Source: Comamonas sp.
GTDB lineage: Bacteria > Pseudomonadota > Gammaproteobacteria > Burkholderiales > Burkholderiaceae_C
Direction: 5' to 3'
NCBI GenBank assembly: GCA_021166775.1
Contig: JAJPEQ010000004.1
Location: forward strand, 124,001 to 188,000
DNA length: 64,000 nucleotides
Below the pieces are notes generated by a model, which saw nothing but the letters and a program-made list of their open reading frames with translations, did not search any database and had not been told where the DNA came from. Shown here piece after piece: positions 1 through 8,927 of the stretch. Positions within the stretch are counted from its first letter, which is position 1, and each line of letters starts with the position of its first letter. Both the position numbers and the translations under genes were made by a program.

Positions 1-1
1 G

Positions 2-76
2 CAGGTGCCGCCGCCTGCGCCCGACAAGCCGCTCACCTACGCCGACCCGTCCATCAAGCGTACCGGGGGTCTTTGA
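2..76 (+). CDS. C-terminal end of an unidentified protein (partial)
   Basis: Only the last 24 codons lie in the window. They form a proline-rich tail ending in the residues IKRTGGL and a TGA stop at 74-76. The reading frame is open from the first base, and a strong intrinsic terminator follows 68 bp downstream, as expected for the real end of a rightward gene. The fragment is too short to name a family. Confidence 0.6.
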   Translation, partial: QVPPPAPDKPLTYADPSIKRTGGL

Positions 77-143
77 GCCTCGGGTTGGCGCGCCGGGCAA
101 CTGTGCGCCTGCCTGGTGGGGAGCGTCTGCAGAGCCCGGATTC

Positions 144-171
144 AAAGGGTAGCCTCACGCTACCCTTTTTT
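144..171 (+). terminator. intrinsic terminator closing the rightward gene
   Basis: A perfect 10-bp stem (AAAGGGTAGC / GCTACCCTTT) with a 5-nt loop CTCAC is followed by a run of T through 171. The right arm contains the stop codon of the leftward 5'-nucleotidase gene. The T-run favours rightward termination; the other strand has only a short T stretch. Confidence 0.9.
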
Positions 172-1080
172 GTGGCCGGCGGCGTTGGCCACGCCATTGC
201 TCACGTGGCCGGCGGGCACATGCTGTGCGGCGCTCGCCACGTGGCTGCGCTGATCGTCGAAGAAAAAGTCGGGCTCGAATTCACGCAGGAACGGCCCCTT
301 TTCCAGCCCGCCCAGGAACATCGCCTCATCGACCGTGATGCCCCAGTCGAGCAGGGTGCGCACCGCCCGTTCGTGCGCCGGGGCGCTGCGCGCGGTCACC
401 AGGGCCGTGCGGATGCGCATGGTCTGTGACGCGGCCGCCTGGCGCTGCAGGTGGTTGAGTGCGGCCAGCAGGGGCTTGAACGGCCCCTCGGCCAGGGGCG
501 TGTCCGCGAGCCGCGCCTCGTGCTGCACGAAGGCGGGCAGACCCTCTTCCTGGTAGACGCGCTCGGCTTCGTCGGAAAACAGCACCGCGTCGCCGTCGAA
601 GGCGATGCGCACCTCCTGCGGATAGTGCTGGCTTGCGGGCCTGGACTCGGTGAGCACGCGGGCCGCCGCGTAGCCCATGCTCAGGGCCTGCTGCACGTCC
701 TGGGCGTTGGCCGAGAGGAACAGGTGTGCGCCCAGGGGACGCAGGTAGGCGAACGGGTCGCGGCCGCGCGTGAACACGCCGCGCTCGATGCGCATGCCCG
801 CGGCCTGCGCCGAGGCGAACACGCGCAGCCCACTGGCCGGATCGTTGCGCGAGAGCATGACCACCTCCACGCGCTGCGCGGCTTCAGTGTTGAAGGCGAG
901 CAGCTTGTTGACCAGCGCGAAGGCCACGCCCGGGCCGGGGCTCTGGCGCACGTGCTCCAGCTGGTAGTGCATGTACCCGGCTTCGTCACCGGTCTCGAAC
1001 AGCCGGTTCTCCTCTTCGAAATCGAACAGGGCGCGCGAGGAGATCGCCACCACCAGCTTGCCGTTCAGGGTGTTGGCCAT
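160..1080 (-). CDS. cytosolic 5'-nucleotidase family protein
   Basis: A 306-residue soluble protein without signal peptide or membrane segment. The sequence, from the N-terminal stretch LVVAISSRALFDFEEEN through the AFDGDAVLFSDEAE segment to the late LGGLEKGPFL and FFDDQ motifs, is that of the 5'-nucleotidase family related to cytosolic cN-I, which dephosphorylates nucleoside monophosphates. FDGDAVLFSDE carries the acidic residues expected of a HAD-type phosphatase core, and FFDDQ near the end fits the last metal-binding motif. The ATG at 1080 lies 5 bp downstream of the gspF stop, so it is probably cotranscribed with gspF although functionally unrelated. The actual nucleotide preference cannot be read from sequence. 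Confidence 0.85.
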   Translation of the reverse strand: MANTLNGKLVVAISSRALFDFEEENRLFETGDEAGYMHYQLEHVRQSPGPGVAFALVNKLLAFNTEAAQRVEVVMLSRNDPASGLRVFASAQAAGMRIERGVFTRGRDPFAYLRPLGAHLFLSANAQDVQQALSMGYAAARVLTESRPASQHYPQEVRIAFDGDAVLFSDEAERVYQEEGLPAFVQHEARLADTPLAEGPFKPLLAALNHLQRQAAASQTMRIRTALVTARSAPAHERAVRTLLDWGITVDEAMFLGGLEKGPFLREFEPDFFFDDQRSHVASAAQHVPAGHVSNGVANAAGHKKG

Positions 1081-1085
1081 GGTCT

Positions 1086-2309
1086 CTACTTCACGAACTG
1101 GTTGAGCTCGATGATGGGCTGCAGCACCGCCAGCACGATCAGCATCACGATCAGACCCATGCCGACGATGAGCAGCGGCTCCAGGAGGGTGGCCAGTTGC
1201 AGCGCGCGGCGCTGCACTTCGTTGCCCATCTGCCGCGCGGCGCGCTCCAGCATCGTCGGCAACTGCCCGGTCTGCTCGCCCAGGCGTGCGAACATCGCCA
1301 GCAGCGAGGGGAAGCGCTTGCTGCGCGCCAGGGCCGAGGCCAGCGGCGCGCCTTCACGCACCAGCACCAGCGCATTGAACGCGTCGGCGCGCAGCGCGCG
1401 GTTGGACAGCGTCTCGGCCGCCGCCTGCAGCGCCTTCAGGATGGGCACGCCCGCGCCCGCCAGCATGCCCAGCGTCCCGGCAAAGCGCGCGGCGTTGTAG
1501 CTGCGCGAGAGGCGACCGAGGATGGGCAGGCGCAGCCACCAGCCATCGAAATTTTCACGAAAACCGTCGTTTTTCAGCGCCAATCGTGCGCCAATTACTA
1601 TCAATACGAGAGCAATCAGCACGATCCAGCCGTCGTGCCGGACGAAGTCGCTGATCGCCAGCATCACCACCGTCAGCAGCGGCAGCGCGTGCTTGCTGCC
1701 TGCGAAGACGCTCGCCACCTGGGGCACGACGTAGCCCACGAGAAACAGCACGATGGCGATCGCCACCAGCGTGACGATGGCCGGGTAGAGCGCCGCGCCG
1801 ATGAGTTTGGCGCGCAGTTGCTGGCGCTCTTCCAGGTCATCGGCCAGGCGATTGAGCACTTGCGCGAGACCGCCGCTGGCCTCGCCCGCGCCAATGACGG
1901 CGCAGTAGATGGGGGAGAACTCGCGCGGGAACTGCGCCAGCGCCTGGGCAAAGGGGCTGCCCGCGTTGACCTCGGCGCGCAGCGTCGCCAGCAGGTGGCG
2001 CTGGCGCTCGTTGTCGGCCTCGTCGGCCAGCGCGGTCAGCGCGCGCTCGAGCTGCAGGCCCGAGCCCACGAGGCCCGCGAGCTGACGTGTCCAGACCGCG
2101 AGCGCGGTGGCATTGAAGACCGGCCGCGTGAGCAGCCGCTCGGACAGCGTGGGCGCGCCGGCGTGGCTGCTCGCGAGCGTGGCCACCTCCAGCGGCACCA
2201 GCGCCTGCGCACGCAGGAGGCTGCGCGCGGCGCGCGCGGTGTCCGCTTCCACCGTGCCGCGGCGCACGTGGCCTTCGTTGTCCAGGGCTTCGAACGAGAA
2301 CGCGGGCAT
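1086..2309 (-). CDS. gspF: type II secretion inner-membrane platform protein GspF
   Basis: A 407-residue protein with the GspF/PilC architecture: an N-terminal cytoplasmic segment (residues 1-60), two repeated T2SSF helical domains, and three membrane segments near residues 168-195, 222-242 and 375-398. GspF forms the inner-membrane platform that couples the GspE ATPase to pseudopilus assembly. Here it is separated from gspE by two unrelated genes, although gspE-gspF adjacency is the rule in most T2SS loci. The second membrane segment overlaps an AT-rich stretch with codons unusual for this genome (GTA TTG ATA GTA ATT), which resembles the dispersed repeat described elsewhere. Length and topology are normal. 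Confidence 0.95.
   Translation of the reverse strand: MPAFSFEALDNEGHVRRGTVEADTARAARSLLRAQALVPLEVATLASSHAGAPTLSERLLTRPVFNATALAVWTRQLAGLVGSGLQLERALTALADEADNERQRHLLATLRAEVNAGSPFAQALAQFPREFSPIYCAVIGAGEASGGLAQVLNRLADDLEERQQLRAKLIGAALYPAIVTLVAIAIVLFLVGYVVPQVASVFAGSKHALPLLTVVMLAISDFVRHDGWIVLIALVLIVIGARLALKNDGFRENFDGWWLRLPILGRLSRSYNAARFAGTLGMLAGAGVPILKALQAAAETLSNRALRADAFNALVLVREGAPLASALARSKRFPSLLAMFARLGEQTGQLPTMLERAARQMGNEVQRRALQLATLLEPLLIVGMGLIVMLIVLAVLQPIIELNQFVK
1558..1606 (-). repeat. degenerate copy of the dispersed ~53-bp repeat inside gspF
   Basis: Read leftward it begins TTGATAG, has a GGCGC core and ends with an A-run followed by CGACGG, lining up loosely with the other copies. It spans the second membrane segment of GspF. 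The match is weaker than for the seven other copies and could be chance. Confidence 0.35.
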
Positions 2310-2327
2310 GGTGGCGCAATGGTAGCG

Positions 2328-3320
2328 TCAGACGGCCAGCGCCTGCGCGGTAATGTCGAGCGAGCGCAGCCGCAGGTCGGCGTCGAAGATGTCGCAGACC
2401 ATCATGAATTCATCCGCCTGCGTGGCTTCATGAATCGCGGCCAGGCCGGCGCGCACCGTGTCGGGCCCGCCGATCACGGCCAGCGCCAGAAAATCGGCGA
2501 TGGCCATGCGTTCGGCTTCTCCCAGTTGCGCCATGAAGTCGTGCACGGGCGGCGCCAGCAGACCGCGCCGCCCGGTGATGATGCCCAGCACCCGCTGGTA
2601 GGTGCTGCTGGCCAGATACTCGGCTTCGGCGTCCGTGGGGGCGGCGATCGCCGGCACGCCGACCATCACCCAGGGCTGGGCGAGCACGCTGGAGGGGCGA
2701 AATTCCTGCCGGTACACCGCGAGGGCCGCTTGCAGCAGGCGCGGGGCAAAGTGCGAGGCGAACGCGTAGGGCAGCCCCTTGTGCGCGGCCAGACGCGCGG
2801 AAAAGAGGCTGGAGCCCAGCAGCCAGATCGGCACTTCGGTGCCCGCGCCCGGCACGGCGGTGATCGCCTGCCCGGGCTGCGCGGGGCCGAGCAGGCGCTG
2901 CAGCTCGCTCACGTCGCGTGGGAAGTCCTCCTCGCTTTCGATGCGATCGCGCCTGAGCGCGCGCATGGTCACGCGGTCCGTGCCCGGCGCGCGCCCCAGC
3001 CCGAGGTCGATGCGCCCGGGATAGAGCGTGGCCAGCGTGCCAAAAGCCTCGGCCACGACGAGCGGTGCGTGGTTGGGCAGCATCACGCCGCCCGAGCCCA
3101 CGCGGATGCGGTTCGTCGCACCCGCGATATGGCCCACGAGCACGGCGGTGGCCGAGCTCGCGATGCCCGGCATGTTGTGGTGCTCGGCGAGCCAGTAGCG
3201 CGTGAAGCCCAGCGCCTCGGCCCGGCGTGCCGTGCGCACCGCGATGTCCAGGGCCTGAGCCACCGTGGCGCCTTCGCGCACGGCAACGAGGTCGAGCATG
3301 GAAAGCTTGGGGGTCGACAT
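2328..3320 (-). CDS. luciferase-like (LLM class) flavin-dependent oxidoreductase
   Basis: A 330-residue protein of the bacterial luciferase-like monooxygenase superfamily, most like the MsnO8/YhbW group. Visible features are the N-terminal [12 protein letters not shown] segment, [12 protein letters not shown] (residues about 40-51), the [16 protein letters not shown] strand-turn, and [15 protein letters not shown]. These match the TIM barrel and flavin-binding elements of the family. The reduced flavin would come from a separate reductase; the substrate is unknown. The ATG at 3320 (MSTPKL) is chosen; an in-frame ATG at 3329 is possible, and neither has a convincing ribosome-binding site. The gene diverges from the PEBP-like gene at 3400 and ends 18 bp before gspF. 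This pair interrupts the T2SS operon. Confidence 0.88.
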   Translation of the reverse strand: MSTPKLSMLDLVAVREGATVAQALDIAVRTARRAEALGFTRYWLAEHHNMPGIASSATAVLVGHIAGATNRIRVGSGGVMLPNHAPLVVAEAFGTLATLYPGRIDLGLGRAPGTDRVTMRALRRDRIESEEDFPRDVSELQRLLGPAQPGQAITAVPGAGTEVPIWLLGSSLFSARLAAHKGLPYAFASHFAPRLLQAALAVYRQEFRPSSVLAQPWVMVGVPAIAAPTDAEAEYLASSTYQRVLGIITGRRGLLAPPVHDFMAQLGEAERMAIADFLALAVIGGPDTVRAGLAAIHEATQADEFMMVCDIFDADLRLRSLDITAQALAV

Positions 3321-3399
3321 GATCGCCATTGTGCGGTGGGATGCCATTGCGTGGCGGACGTGCCCATAATGCCCGTTCAGACGTGAAAGGAGACCGACG

Positions 3400-3891
3400 A
3401 TGGCTTTTGTCCTGACGAGTCCGGATGTGGCCGAGCAGCAGATGCTGGCCAGGACCTTCGTGCACAGCGCCATGGGCGCGGGCGGTGAGAACCTCTCGCC
3501 CGCCCTGAGCTGGAGCGGCGCGCCCGAGGGCACCAGGAGCTTCGCGCTCACGATGTACGACCCCGACGCCCCCACCGGCTCGGGCTGGTGGCACTGGGTG
3601 GTGTATGACCTGCCCGCCAGCTGCACCGGCCTGCCGCGCGGCGCGGGTGCGGCGGACGGCAAGCTGCTGCCCGCGGGGGCCCGCCAGGGCAACACCGACT
3701 TCGGCAGCCCCGGCTACGGCGGCGCCGCTCCGCCTCCGGGGCACGGCCCGCACCGTTACATCTTCACGCTGCATGCGCTCAAGGTGGACCGGCTCGACGT
3801 GCCGCCGGGTGCCACCGCGGCCTACGTCGGCTTCATGATTCACTTCGCGAAGCTGGGCGAGGCGACGCTGACCGCGCGCTACGAGCGCTAG
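3400..3891 (+). CDS. YbhB/YbcL-type PEBP (Raf kinase inhibitor-like) protein
   Basis: A 163-residue protein carrying the PEBP signature: the early [10 protein letters not shown] segment, the [21 protein letters not shown] motif region that forms the anion-binding pocket, and the late [14 protein letters not shown] strand. Bacterial members are small cytosolic or periplasmic proteins of poorly known function; no signal peptide is seen here. A good ribosome-binding site (AAAGGAGA) lies 7 bp before the ATG. A CATAAT hexamer at 3365-3370 is the only -10-like element upstream. The gene converges on gspE with 8 bp between stops and is the only rightward gene inside the leftward T2SS block. Confidence 0.9.
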   Translation: MAFVLTSPDVAEQQMLARTFVHSAMGAGGENLSPALSWSGAPEGTRSFALTMYDPDAPTGSGWWHWVVYDLPASCTGLPRGAGAADGKLLPAGARQGNTDFGSPGYGGAAPPPGHGPHRYIFTLHALKVDRLDVPPGATAAYVGFMIHFAKLGEATLTARYER

Positions 3892-3899
3892 GCGCCGGT

Positions 3900-5288
3900 T
3901 CAATCGCGCGTGACGCGCAGCACTTCCTCGCGGCTGGTGATGCCGGCGGTGATGAGCCGTTCGGCGTCCTCGCGCATGAGCTGCATGCCCGCGGCCTGCG
4001 CGGCCGCGCGGATCTCGGCTTCACCCGATTCGCGGTGGATGAGACTGCGTATGGTCTCGTCCACCGTGAGCAGCTCGAACACGCCGGTGCGTCCCGCGTA
4101 GCCGGTGTGCCCGCAGGCCTCGCAACCCGCGCCATGGCAGGTGGTGCACAGTTTGCGCACGAGGCGTTGCGCCAGCGCGCCCAGCAGTGACGAGGAGAGC
4201 AGGAAGGGCTCGACGCCCATGTCCGTGAGCCGCGTGACGGCGCTCGCGGCGTCGTTGGTGTGCAGCGTGGCGAGCACGAGGTGGCCGGTGAGCGATGCCT
4301 GAATGGCGATCTGCGCGGTCTCGAAATCGCGGATTTCGCCGATCATGATCACGTCCGGGTCCTGGCGCAGGATGGCGCGCAGCGCGCGGGCGAAAGTCAG
4401 GTCGATCTTGCTGTTGACCTGGGTCTGGCCCACGCCCGGCAGTTCGTATTCGATCGGGTCTTCCACCGTCATGATGTTGCTGCGCGTGGCGTCCAGGCGC
4501 GAGAGCGCGGCGTACAGCGTGGTGGTCTTGCCGCTGCCCGTGGGCCCGGTCACGAGCAGGATGCCGTGCGGCTGGGCGATGAGATGCTCGAACCGCGCCA
4601 GCACCTCGCCTTGCATGCCCACGGCTTCCAGGCTCAGGCGGCTTTCGCTCTTGTCCAGCAGGCGCAGGACCGCGCGCTCGCCGTGGGCGTTGGGCAGGGT
4701 GGAGACGCGCACGTCCACGGCGCGTGTGCCCAGGCGCAGGCTGATGCGGCCATCCTGCGGCAGGCGTTTTTCCGCGATGTCCAGGTCCGCCATGATCTTC
4801 AGGCGGCTGATGAGGGCGGCATGCAGCGCGCGGTTGGGCTGCACCACCTCGCGTAGCTGGCCGTCGATGCGAAAGCGCACGCTCGAATGGCGCTCGTAGG
4901 GTTCGATGTGGATGTCGCTCGCGCCGTCGCGCACCGCCTGTGTGAGCAAGGCGTTGAGCATGCGGATGATGGGCGCGTCGCCCGCGCTCTCCAGCAGATC
5001 CTCGACCGCGGGCAGCTCCTGCATCATGCGCGAGAGATCGGCCTCTTCCTCGACCTCGCTCACGACGGTGGCGGCGTTCGATTCGTTCTGGGCATAGGCG
5101 GCGCTGATGCGCTGCGCCAGCTCGGCCGCGGGCAGCGGCAGCACCTGCGTGACCGCGTGCTTGCGCATCACTTCCGAGAGCGGCCCGGGCCGCGGCTCGG
5201 GGCCGTGCCAGAGGGTCAGCCGCTGCCCGTCGTCTTCCAGCAGCAGCTGGCTGGCGCGGGCGAAGGCGTAGGGCAATGGGTGGCGCAT
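3900..5288 (-). CDS. gspE: type II secretion ATPase GspE
   Basis: A 462-residue AAA+-like secretion ATPase that powers pseudopilus growth from the cytoplasm. The Walker A motif [10 protein letters not shown] lies near residue 246. The Asp box ([12 protein letters not shown]), Walker B ([12 protein letters not shown]) and His box (LATLHTNDA) follow in order. The N-terminal GspL-binding region is shorter than in many homologues. A four-cysteine metal site is present near residues 379-393 but compressed to CX2CX4CX2C; classical GspE has a long insert between the two cysteine pairs. The start lies 18 bp after the gspD stop, consistent with the same transcript. Confidence 0.95.
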   Translation of the reverse strand: MRHPLPYAFARASQLLLEDDGQRLTLWHGPEPRPGPLSEVMRKHAVTQVLPLPAAELAQRISAAYAQNESNAATVVSEVEEEADLSRMMQELPAVEDLLESAGDAPIIRMLNALLTQAVRDGASDIHIEPYERHSSVRFRIDGQLREVVQPNRALHAALISRLKIMADLDIAEKRLPQDGRISLRLGTRAVDVRVSTLPNAHGERAVLRLLDKSESRLSLEAVGMQGEVLARFEHLIAQPHGILLVTGPTGSGKTTTLYAALSRLDATRSNIMTVEDPIEYELPGVGQTQVNSKIDLTFARALRAILRQDPDVIMIGEIRDFETAQIAIQASLTGHLVLATLHTNDAASAVTRLTDMGVEPFLLSSSLLGALAQRLVRKLCTTCHGAGCEACGHTGYAGRTGVFELLTVDETIRSLIHRESGEAEIRAAAQAAGMQLMREDAERLITAGITSREEVLRVTRD

Positions 5289-5306
5289 GGTCAGGGCCTG
5301 TTCACA

Positions 5307-7628
5307 CTATTGCGGTGGCGGCAGGTCACCTGAAAGCGGCTGGCTGGCCGCTTTGGGCTGGGAGGCGGGCGCCGTACGCGTGATGCTGGGTGGCAGCGGC
5401 AGCGGTACTTCGCCCGCGCCGCCCTTGCTCGGCAGCGGCGGCAGCACCGGCGCGTCGCTCACGCCGCGCAGCACGGCGCGCGGCTCGGGCTGGCTCGCCT
5501 GCTGCAGCGCGCGGATGGCGTCGTAGCGGTCCTGCACCAGCGTGTCGCTGGTGGCGCCGTCGCGGATCACGACGGGGCGCAGGAACACCATGAGGTTGGA
5601 TTTCTGGCGCGTGCGTTTCTCGTTGCGAAACAGATTGCCCAGCACCGGCACGTCGCCGAGCACCGGCACCTTGTCCTCGCCCAGTGAATAGCTGTCCTCC
5701 AGCAGGCCGCCGAGCACGACGATGCTGCCGTCGTCCACGAGCACCGTCGATTCGATCGAGCGCTTGTTGGTCGACGGCCCGTAGGTGTTGGTGAGCGTGG
5801 ACTTGTCCACGTTGGAGACTTCCTGGTAGAGCGTGAGCTTGACGGTACCGTTCTCGTTGATCTGCGGGCGCACGCGCAGCATCAGGCCGACGTCTTTGCG
5901 GTCCACCGTCGTGAAGGGGTTGACCGAGCCGTTGGCACCGCCCGTGTTGGTGTACTGGCCGGTGGGGAAGGGCACGTTCTCGCCGACGATGATTTGTGCC
6001 TCTTCATTGTCCAGCGTGAGCAGGTTCGGCGTGGACAGCACGTTGGCGTCGCCCGTGTTCTCCAGGAAGTTGGCCAGCGCTCCGAGGTAGTACTTGCCGT
6101 TGATGCGCGGCGCGATGGCGGCGTTGAAGCCCGGCGCGGGCTTGGCCTGCGCCAGATTGGTGGTGTTGCCGCTGGCGGCCGCCAGCGCCAGGTCCAGGAT
6201 GTTGGGCCCGGCGGCGCTGGAATTGGTGCCCAGCAGCCCCAGCGTGCTGCCGTAGCTGCCCAGCACACCTTGCCACTGGATGCCGAATTCGGCCACCTTG
6301 TTGGCGCTGACCTCCACGATCAGGCTTTCGATGAGCACCTGCGCGCGCTTGCCGTCGAGCTTGTCGATCACGGCGCGGATCTGGCGATACAACGGATCGG
6401 GCGCGGTGATGATGAGCGAGTTGGTGCTGGGGTCGGCCTGGATCATGCCGCCGGTGGAGACGGCCTCCTGCACATTGCCCGTGCCGCCTGCGCCGCTGCC
6501 CAGGCCGCTGCCCAGACCGCCGCCCGTGCCCGAGCTCAGGCCCGTGGCGGCGCTGCCCATGCTGCCGACGCTGCCGAGCGTCCTGCCGCGGGCCTGCGTG
6601 GTGCTGGCGCCGCTCGAGCCGACGGATGGGCTGCCCGTGCCCTGCGCCTGGGTTTCGGCCGCCAGCGCGGCGCGCAAGGTGGTGGCCAGGCGCACCGCGT
6701 CGGCGTTTTTCAGGTACACCACATGGATGTTGCCGCTCGCGTTGCCGGTGCTGGCGGCGGCCGGCTGATCGAGCTGCGCCACCAGCGCGCGGATCTGCGC
6801 CAGGCGCGCCGCATTGGCGGCACGCACGATGAGCGCGTTGCTGCGCGGCTCGGCCAGCAGCGTGGTCTTGTAGGAGCTGTCGCCCTGCGCCGCGGCCGTG
6901 GCGGGAGCGCCTGCCGCTGGCGTGCCGCCCTCGATCAGGCGCGAGACCAGCGGTGCCAACTCGGAGGCGATCGCATGGCGCAGCGGGATCACCTCCACGT
7001 CGGTGGCGTGCGAGACGTCCATGGCCGCGATGATGTGCGCGATGCGCCTGAGGTTGTCGGCGTAGTCGGTGATCACCAGCGAGTTGTTGCCGGGGTTCAC
7101 GTTGATCGTGTTGTTCGGACTGATGAGCGGGCGCAGCACCGGCACGAGGTTGTTGGCGTTCTCGAAATTGAGCTTGAAGATCTGCGTGACGATCTGCCCG
7201 CCCGCGGCCACGCCTCGCCCGCCGCCGGTCGAGACGCTCACGCTGTCGGTCTGCAGCTTGGCGTCCGCTTCGGGCACCACCTTGTACAGGCCCGCCGCCT
7301 CCACCACCGTGTAGCCCTGCAGGCGCAGCGCCGCGAGGAACTGGTCGAACGCCGCCTTGGGCGACACCGGGTTTTCGGTCGAGAGCGTGAGCTGCCCCTT
7401 CACGCGCGGATCGACCACCACATTGCGTCCGGTGATCGTGGCCATGGTGCGGGCCACGGCGTCGATGTCGGCATTGACGAAGTTCAGCGTCACCGGCTCG
7501 CTCGCCTGCACGCTGGGCGTGGCCTGCGCGGGTTTTGAACGATTTTGGCCGCTGGCGCCCGTCCATAAAGCGCAAGCAGCTATCACTACAAGAGTGTTTC
7601 GCACGAAAAATGGGGGGCTGGTGAGCAT
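5307..7628 (-). CDS. gspD: type II secretion outer-membrane secretin GspD
   Basis: A 773-residue secretin forming the outer-membrane channel of the T2SS. It has a signal peptide (residues about 1-27), N0-N3 periplasmic domains and the C-terminal secretin domain with the VPVLGDVPVLGNLF signature. A glycine/serine-rich loop (about residues 355-390) interrupts N3. No GspS-binding S-domain is obvious; the tail after the secretin domain is proline/serine-rich. The ATG at 7628 (MLTSPPFF) is preferred over a start at 7676 because it places a normal signal peptide at the N-terminus and lies only 4 bp after the gspN stop. The codons for the hydrophobic core of the signal peptide coincide with a copy of the dispersed repeat. 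Confidence 0.95.
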   Translation of the reverse strand: MLTSPPFFVRNTLVVIAACALWTGASGQNRSKPAQATPSVQASEPVTLNFVNADIDAVARTMATITGRNVVVDPRVKGQLTLSTENPVSPKAAFDQFLAALRLQGYTVVEAAGLYKVVPEADAKLQTDSVSVSTGGGRGVAAGGQIVTQIFKLNFENANNLVPVLRPLISPNNTINVNPGNNSLVITDYADNLRRIAHIIAAMDVSHATDVEVIPLRHAIASELAPLVSRLIEGGTPAAGAPATAAAQGDSSYKTTLLAEPRSNALIVRAANAARLAQIRALVAQLDQPAAASTGNASGNIHVVYLKNADAVRLATTLRAALAAETQAQGTGSPSVGSSGASTTQARGRTLGSVGSMGSAATGLSSGTGGGLGSGLGSGAGGTGNVQEAVSTGGMIQADPSTNSLIITAPDPLYRQIRAVIDKLDGKRAQVLIESLIVEVSANKVAEFGIQWQGVLGSYGSTLGLLGTNSSAAGPNILDLALAAASGNTTNLAQAKPAPGFNAAIAPRINGKYYLGALANFLENTGDANVLSTPNLLTLDNEEAQIIVGENVPFPTGQYTNTGGANGSVNPFTTVDRKDVGLMLRVRPQINENGTVKLTLYQEVSNVDKSTLTNTYGPSTNKRSIESTVLVDDGSIVVLGGLLEDSYSLGEDKVPVLGDVPVLGNLFRNEKRTRQKSNLMVFLRPVVIRDGATSDTLVQDRYDAIRALQQASQPEPRAVLRGVSDAPVLPPLPSKGGAGEVPLPLPPSITRTAPASQPKAASQPLSGDLPPPQ
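7533..7587 (-). repeat. dispersed ~53-bp repeat, copy A, inside the gspD signal-peptide region
   Basis: Read leftward it starts TGATAGCTGCTTGCGCTTTA, continues with GCGCCAGCGGCC and ends ATCGTTCAAAA. It aligns over its whole length with the copies at 24117, 34107, 38234, 58967 and 60252. It is translated as part of GspD (VIAACALWTGASGQNRSK), including the likely signal-peptidase region. Confidence 0.7.
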
Positions 7629-7632
7629 GGAA

Positions 7633-8427
7633 TCAACCGATCGTGATGACGGAGCGCGCGCCGCTGCGCCGTCCAATGATATTGAGCAGGTTCGCGAGCA
7701 CCGCTTCGCTGCCGGGCGCGGCCGTCGCCTCGCCCGTGAAGCGCAGGCGCTGGCCTACCCACTGGCCGCTGCCCGACAGCCGCAGCGCCCCGTCCAGCGT
7801 GGTGAGCGTCAGGCGCGTGGCCTCGCCCCCGTGCAGGCTCACGCGGTAGCTGCCGATGGGGTGCAGGGTCGACAGCCGTGAGGACATGCCCAGCAGGTCC
7901 AGCTGCACCTGTCCGCCCACTTCGGTGCGCCCGTGCGCCCACGCCAGGGTGAGGCCCGTGGTGCTGAGCGCCAGCTGGCCCTGCAGCTGCACCGTGTTCC
8001 AGGGCGTGCCCAGCCCCGCGAGCAGCGCGGCGGGCCAGCGGCTCTGGTGGTCGTCCACCCGTCCGCGCGCCGACCCCCAGCCCAGCGCCACGGCCAGCTG
8101 CACGGGCGTGGGGGTGCAGCAATCGGCGCTCAGCTCGGCATGCAGGCCTTCCCACGCGGGCCGCAGGCGCCAGTGCACGGTGCCGGGCAGGGTGAGGGCG
8201 TCGCTGCTGCCGCTGCCGCCGGTCAGCTGCAGCAGGGCCGAGCCGTTCCACAGCGTGCCCTGGGCGTTGGCGAGCACCAGTTGCCCCTGGCTCGTGCGCT
8301 GTACGGCCGAGGCCAGCCAGCGCGCCGGTGCCTGCACGGCGAGCGTGGGCAGCAGACCGAGCAGCAGGCCCGCCAGGGCCCAGCGCCAGGGAGCGCCGGA
8401 GGGGATGGTCGTGCGGCGTGCGGGCAT
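7633..8427 (-). CDS. gspN: type II secretion system protein GspN
   Basis: A 264-residue inner-membrane-anchored periplasmic protein. An uncleaved signal anchor lies at about residues 14-34 (WALAGLLLGLLPTLAV), followed by a T2SSN-type beta-rich domain with GTLWNGSALLQL and the characteristic repeated strands. GspN is an accessory T2SS component present in only some systems. The ATG overlaps the gspM stop by one base (TGATG), giving translational coupling. Confidence 0.88.
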   Translation of the reverse strand: MPARRTTIPSGAPWRWALAGLLLGLLPTLAVQAPARWLASAVQRTSQGQLVLANAQGTLWNGSALLQLTGGSGSSDALTLPGTVHWRLRPAWEGLHAELSADCCTPTPVQLAVALGWGSARGRVDDHQSRWPAALLAGLGTPWNTVQLQGQLALSTTGLTLAWAHGRTEVGGQVQLDLLGMSSRLSTLHPIGSYRVSLHGGEATRLTLTTLDGALRLSGSGQWVGQRLRFTGEATAAPGSEAVLANLLNIIGRRSGARSVITIG

Positions 8428-8927
8428 CACGGCGTCGGCAGGACCAGAACGAGGGTGCCGCTCCAGCGTGGCGGCTGGGTGTTGCCCGCGCGCGTGAGCT
8501 GGGCCTGAACCGGCGTGGCCTGTGTGCCGGCCCTGACCTGAGCCAGCCAGGCGGCCACGGCGGCGGCCGGCGCCTCGGTCAGGGTGACCGTGGCTTGCCC
8601 CGCCGCGATGGTGAGGCGCGCGGCCGGCCCCAGTTGCGTCTCGGTCATGCCGCGCAGCTGCGCGGGGGCATCGGCGCTCGCGTGTTTCGGTGCGTTCTGC
8701 AGCTGCTCGGCCTCGGCCTGCATCTGCTGCATCTGTTGCCACTGCGCGTTCACCTCGGCGTGGCGCGCGGCCGATTGGCGCAGCGCCTTGAGCGGCGGCG
8801 CCAGCAGCAGCCACCACAGCAGCGCCAGCAGCACCAGGGCCCCGGTCGCGCGCACGAGCGTCTGCTCGCGCGGCGCCAGCCGTGTCCACTGTGCTTTCAG
8901 CGCCTTCAGCGCCGCGCCGTCCGTCAT
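8427..8927 (-). CDS. gspM: type II secretion system protein GspM
   Basis: A 166-residue bitopic protein: a short cytoplasmic N-terminus with the conserved APREQTLV stretch, one membrane helix at about residues 26-45, a coiled-coil-prone Gln/Glu-rich segment (residues 55-80), and a small ferredoxin-like periplasmic domain. It partners with GspL in the inner-membrane platform. Its ATG lies inside the gspL stop (ATGA overlap, 8924-8927). Confidence 0.88.
   Translation of the reverse strand: MTDGAALKALKAQWTRLAPREQTLVRATGALVLLALLWWLLLAPPLKALRQSAARHAEVNAQWQQMQQMQAEAEQLQNAPKHASADAPAQLRGMTETQLGPAARLTIAAGQATVTLTEAPAAAVAAWLAQVRAGTQATPVQAQLTRAGNTQPPRWSGTLVLVLPTP

Noticed and set aside
1197-3386. 729-codon rightward open frame across gspF and the monooxygenase gene
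   Set aside because: Shadow of two real leftward genes; no ribosome-binding site, and a repetitive Arg/Gln/Ala composition.
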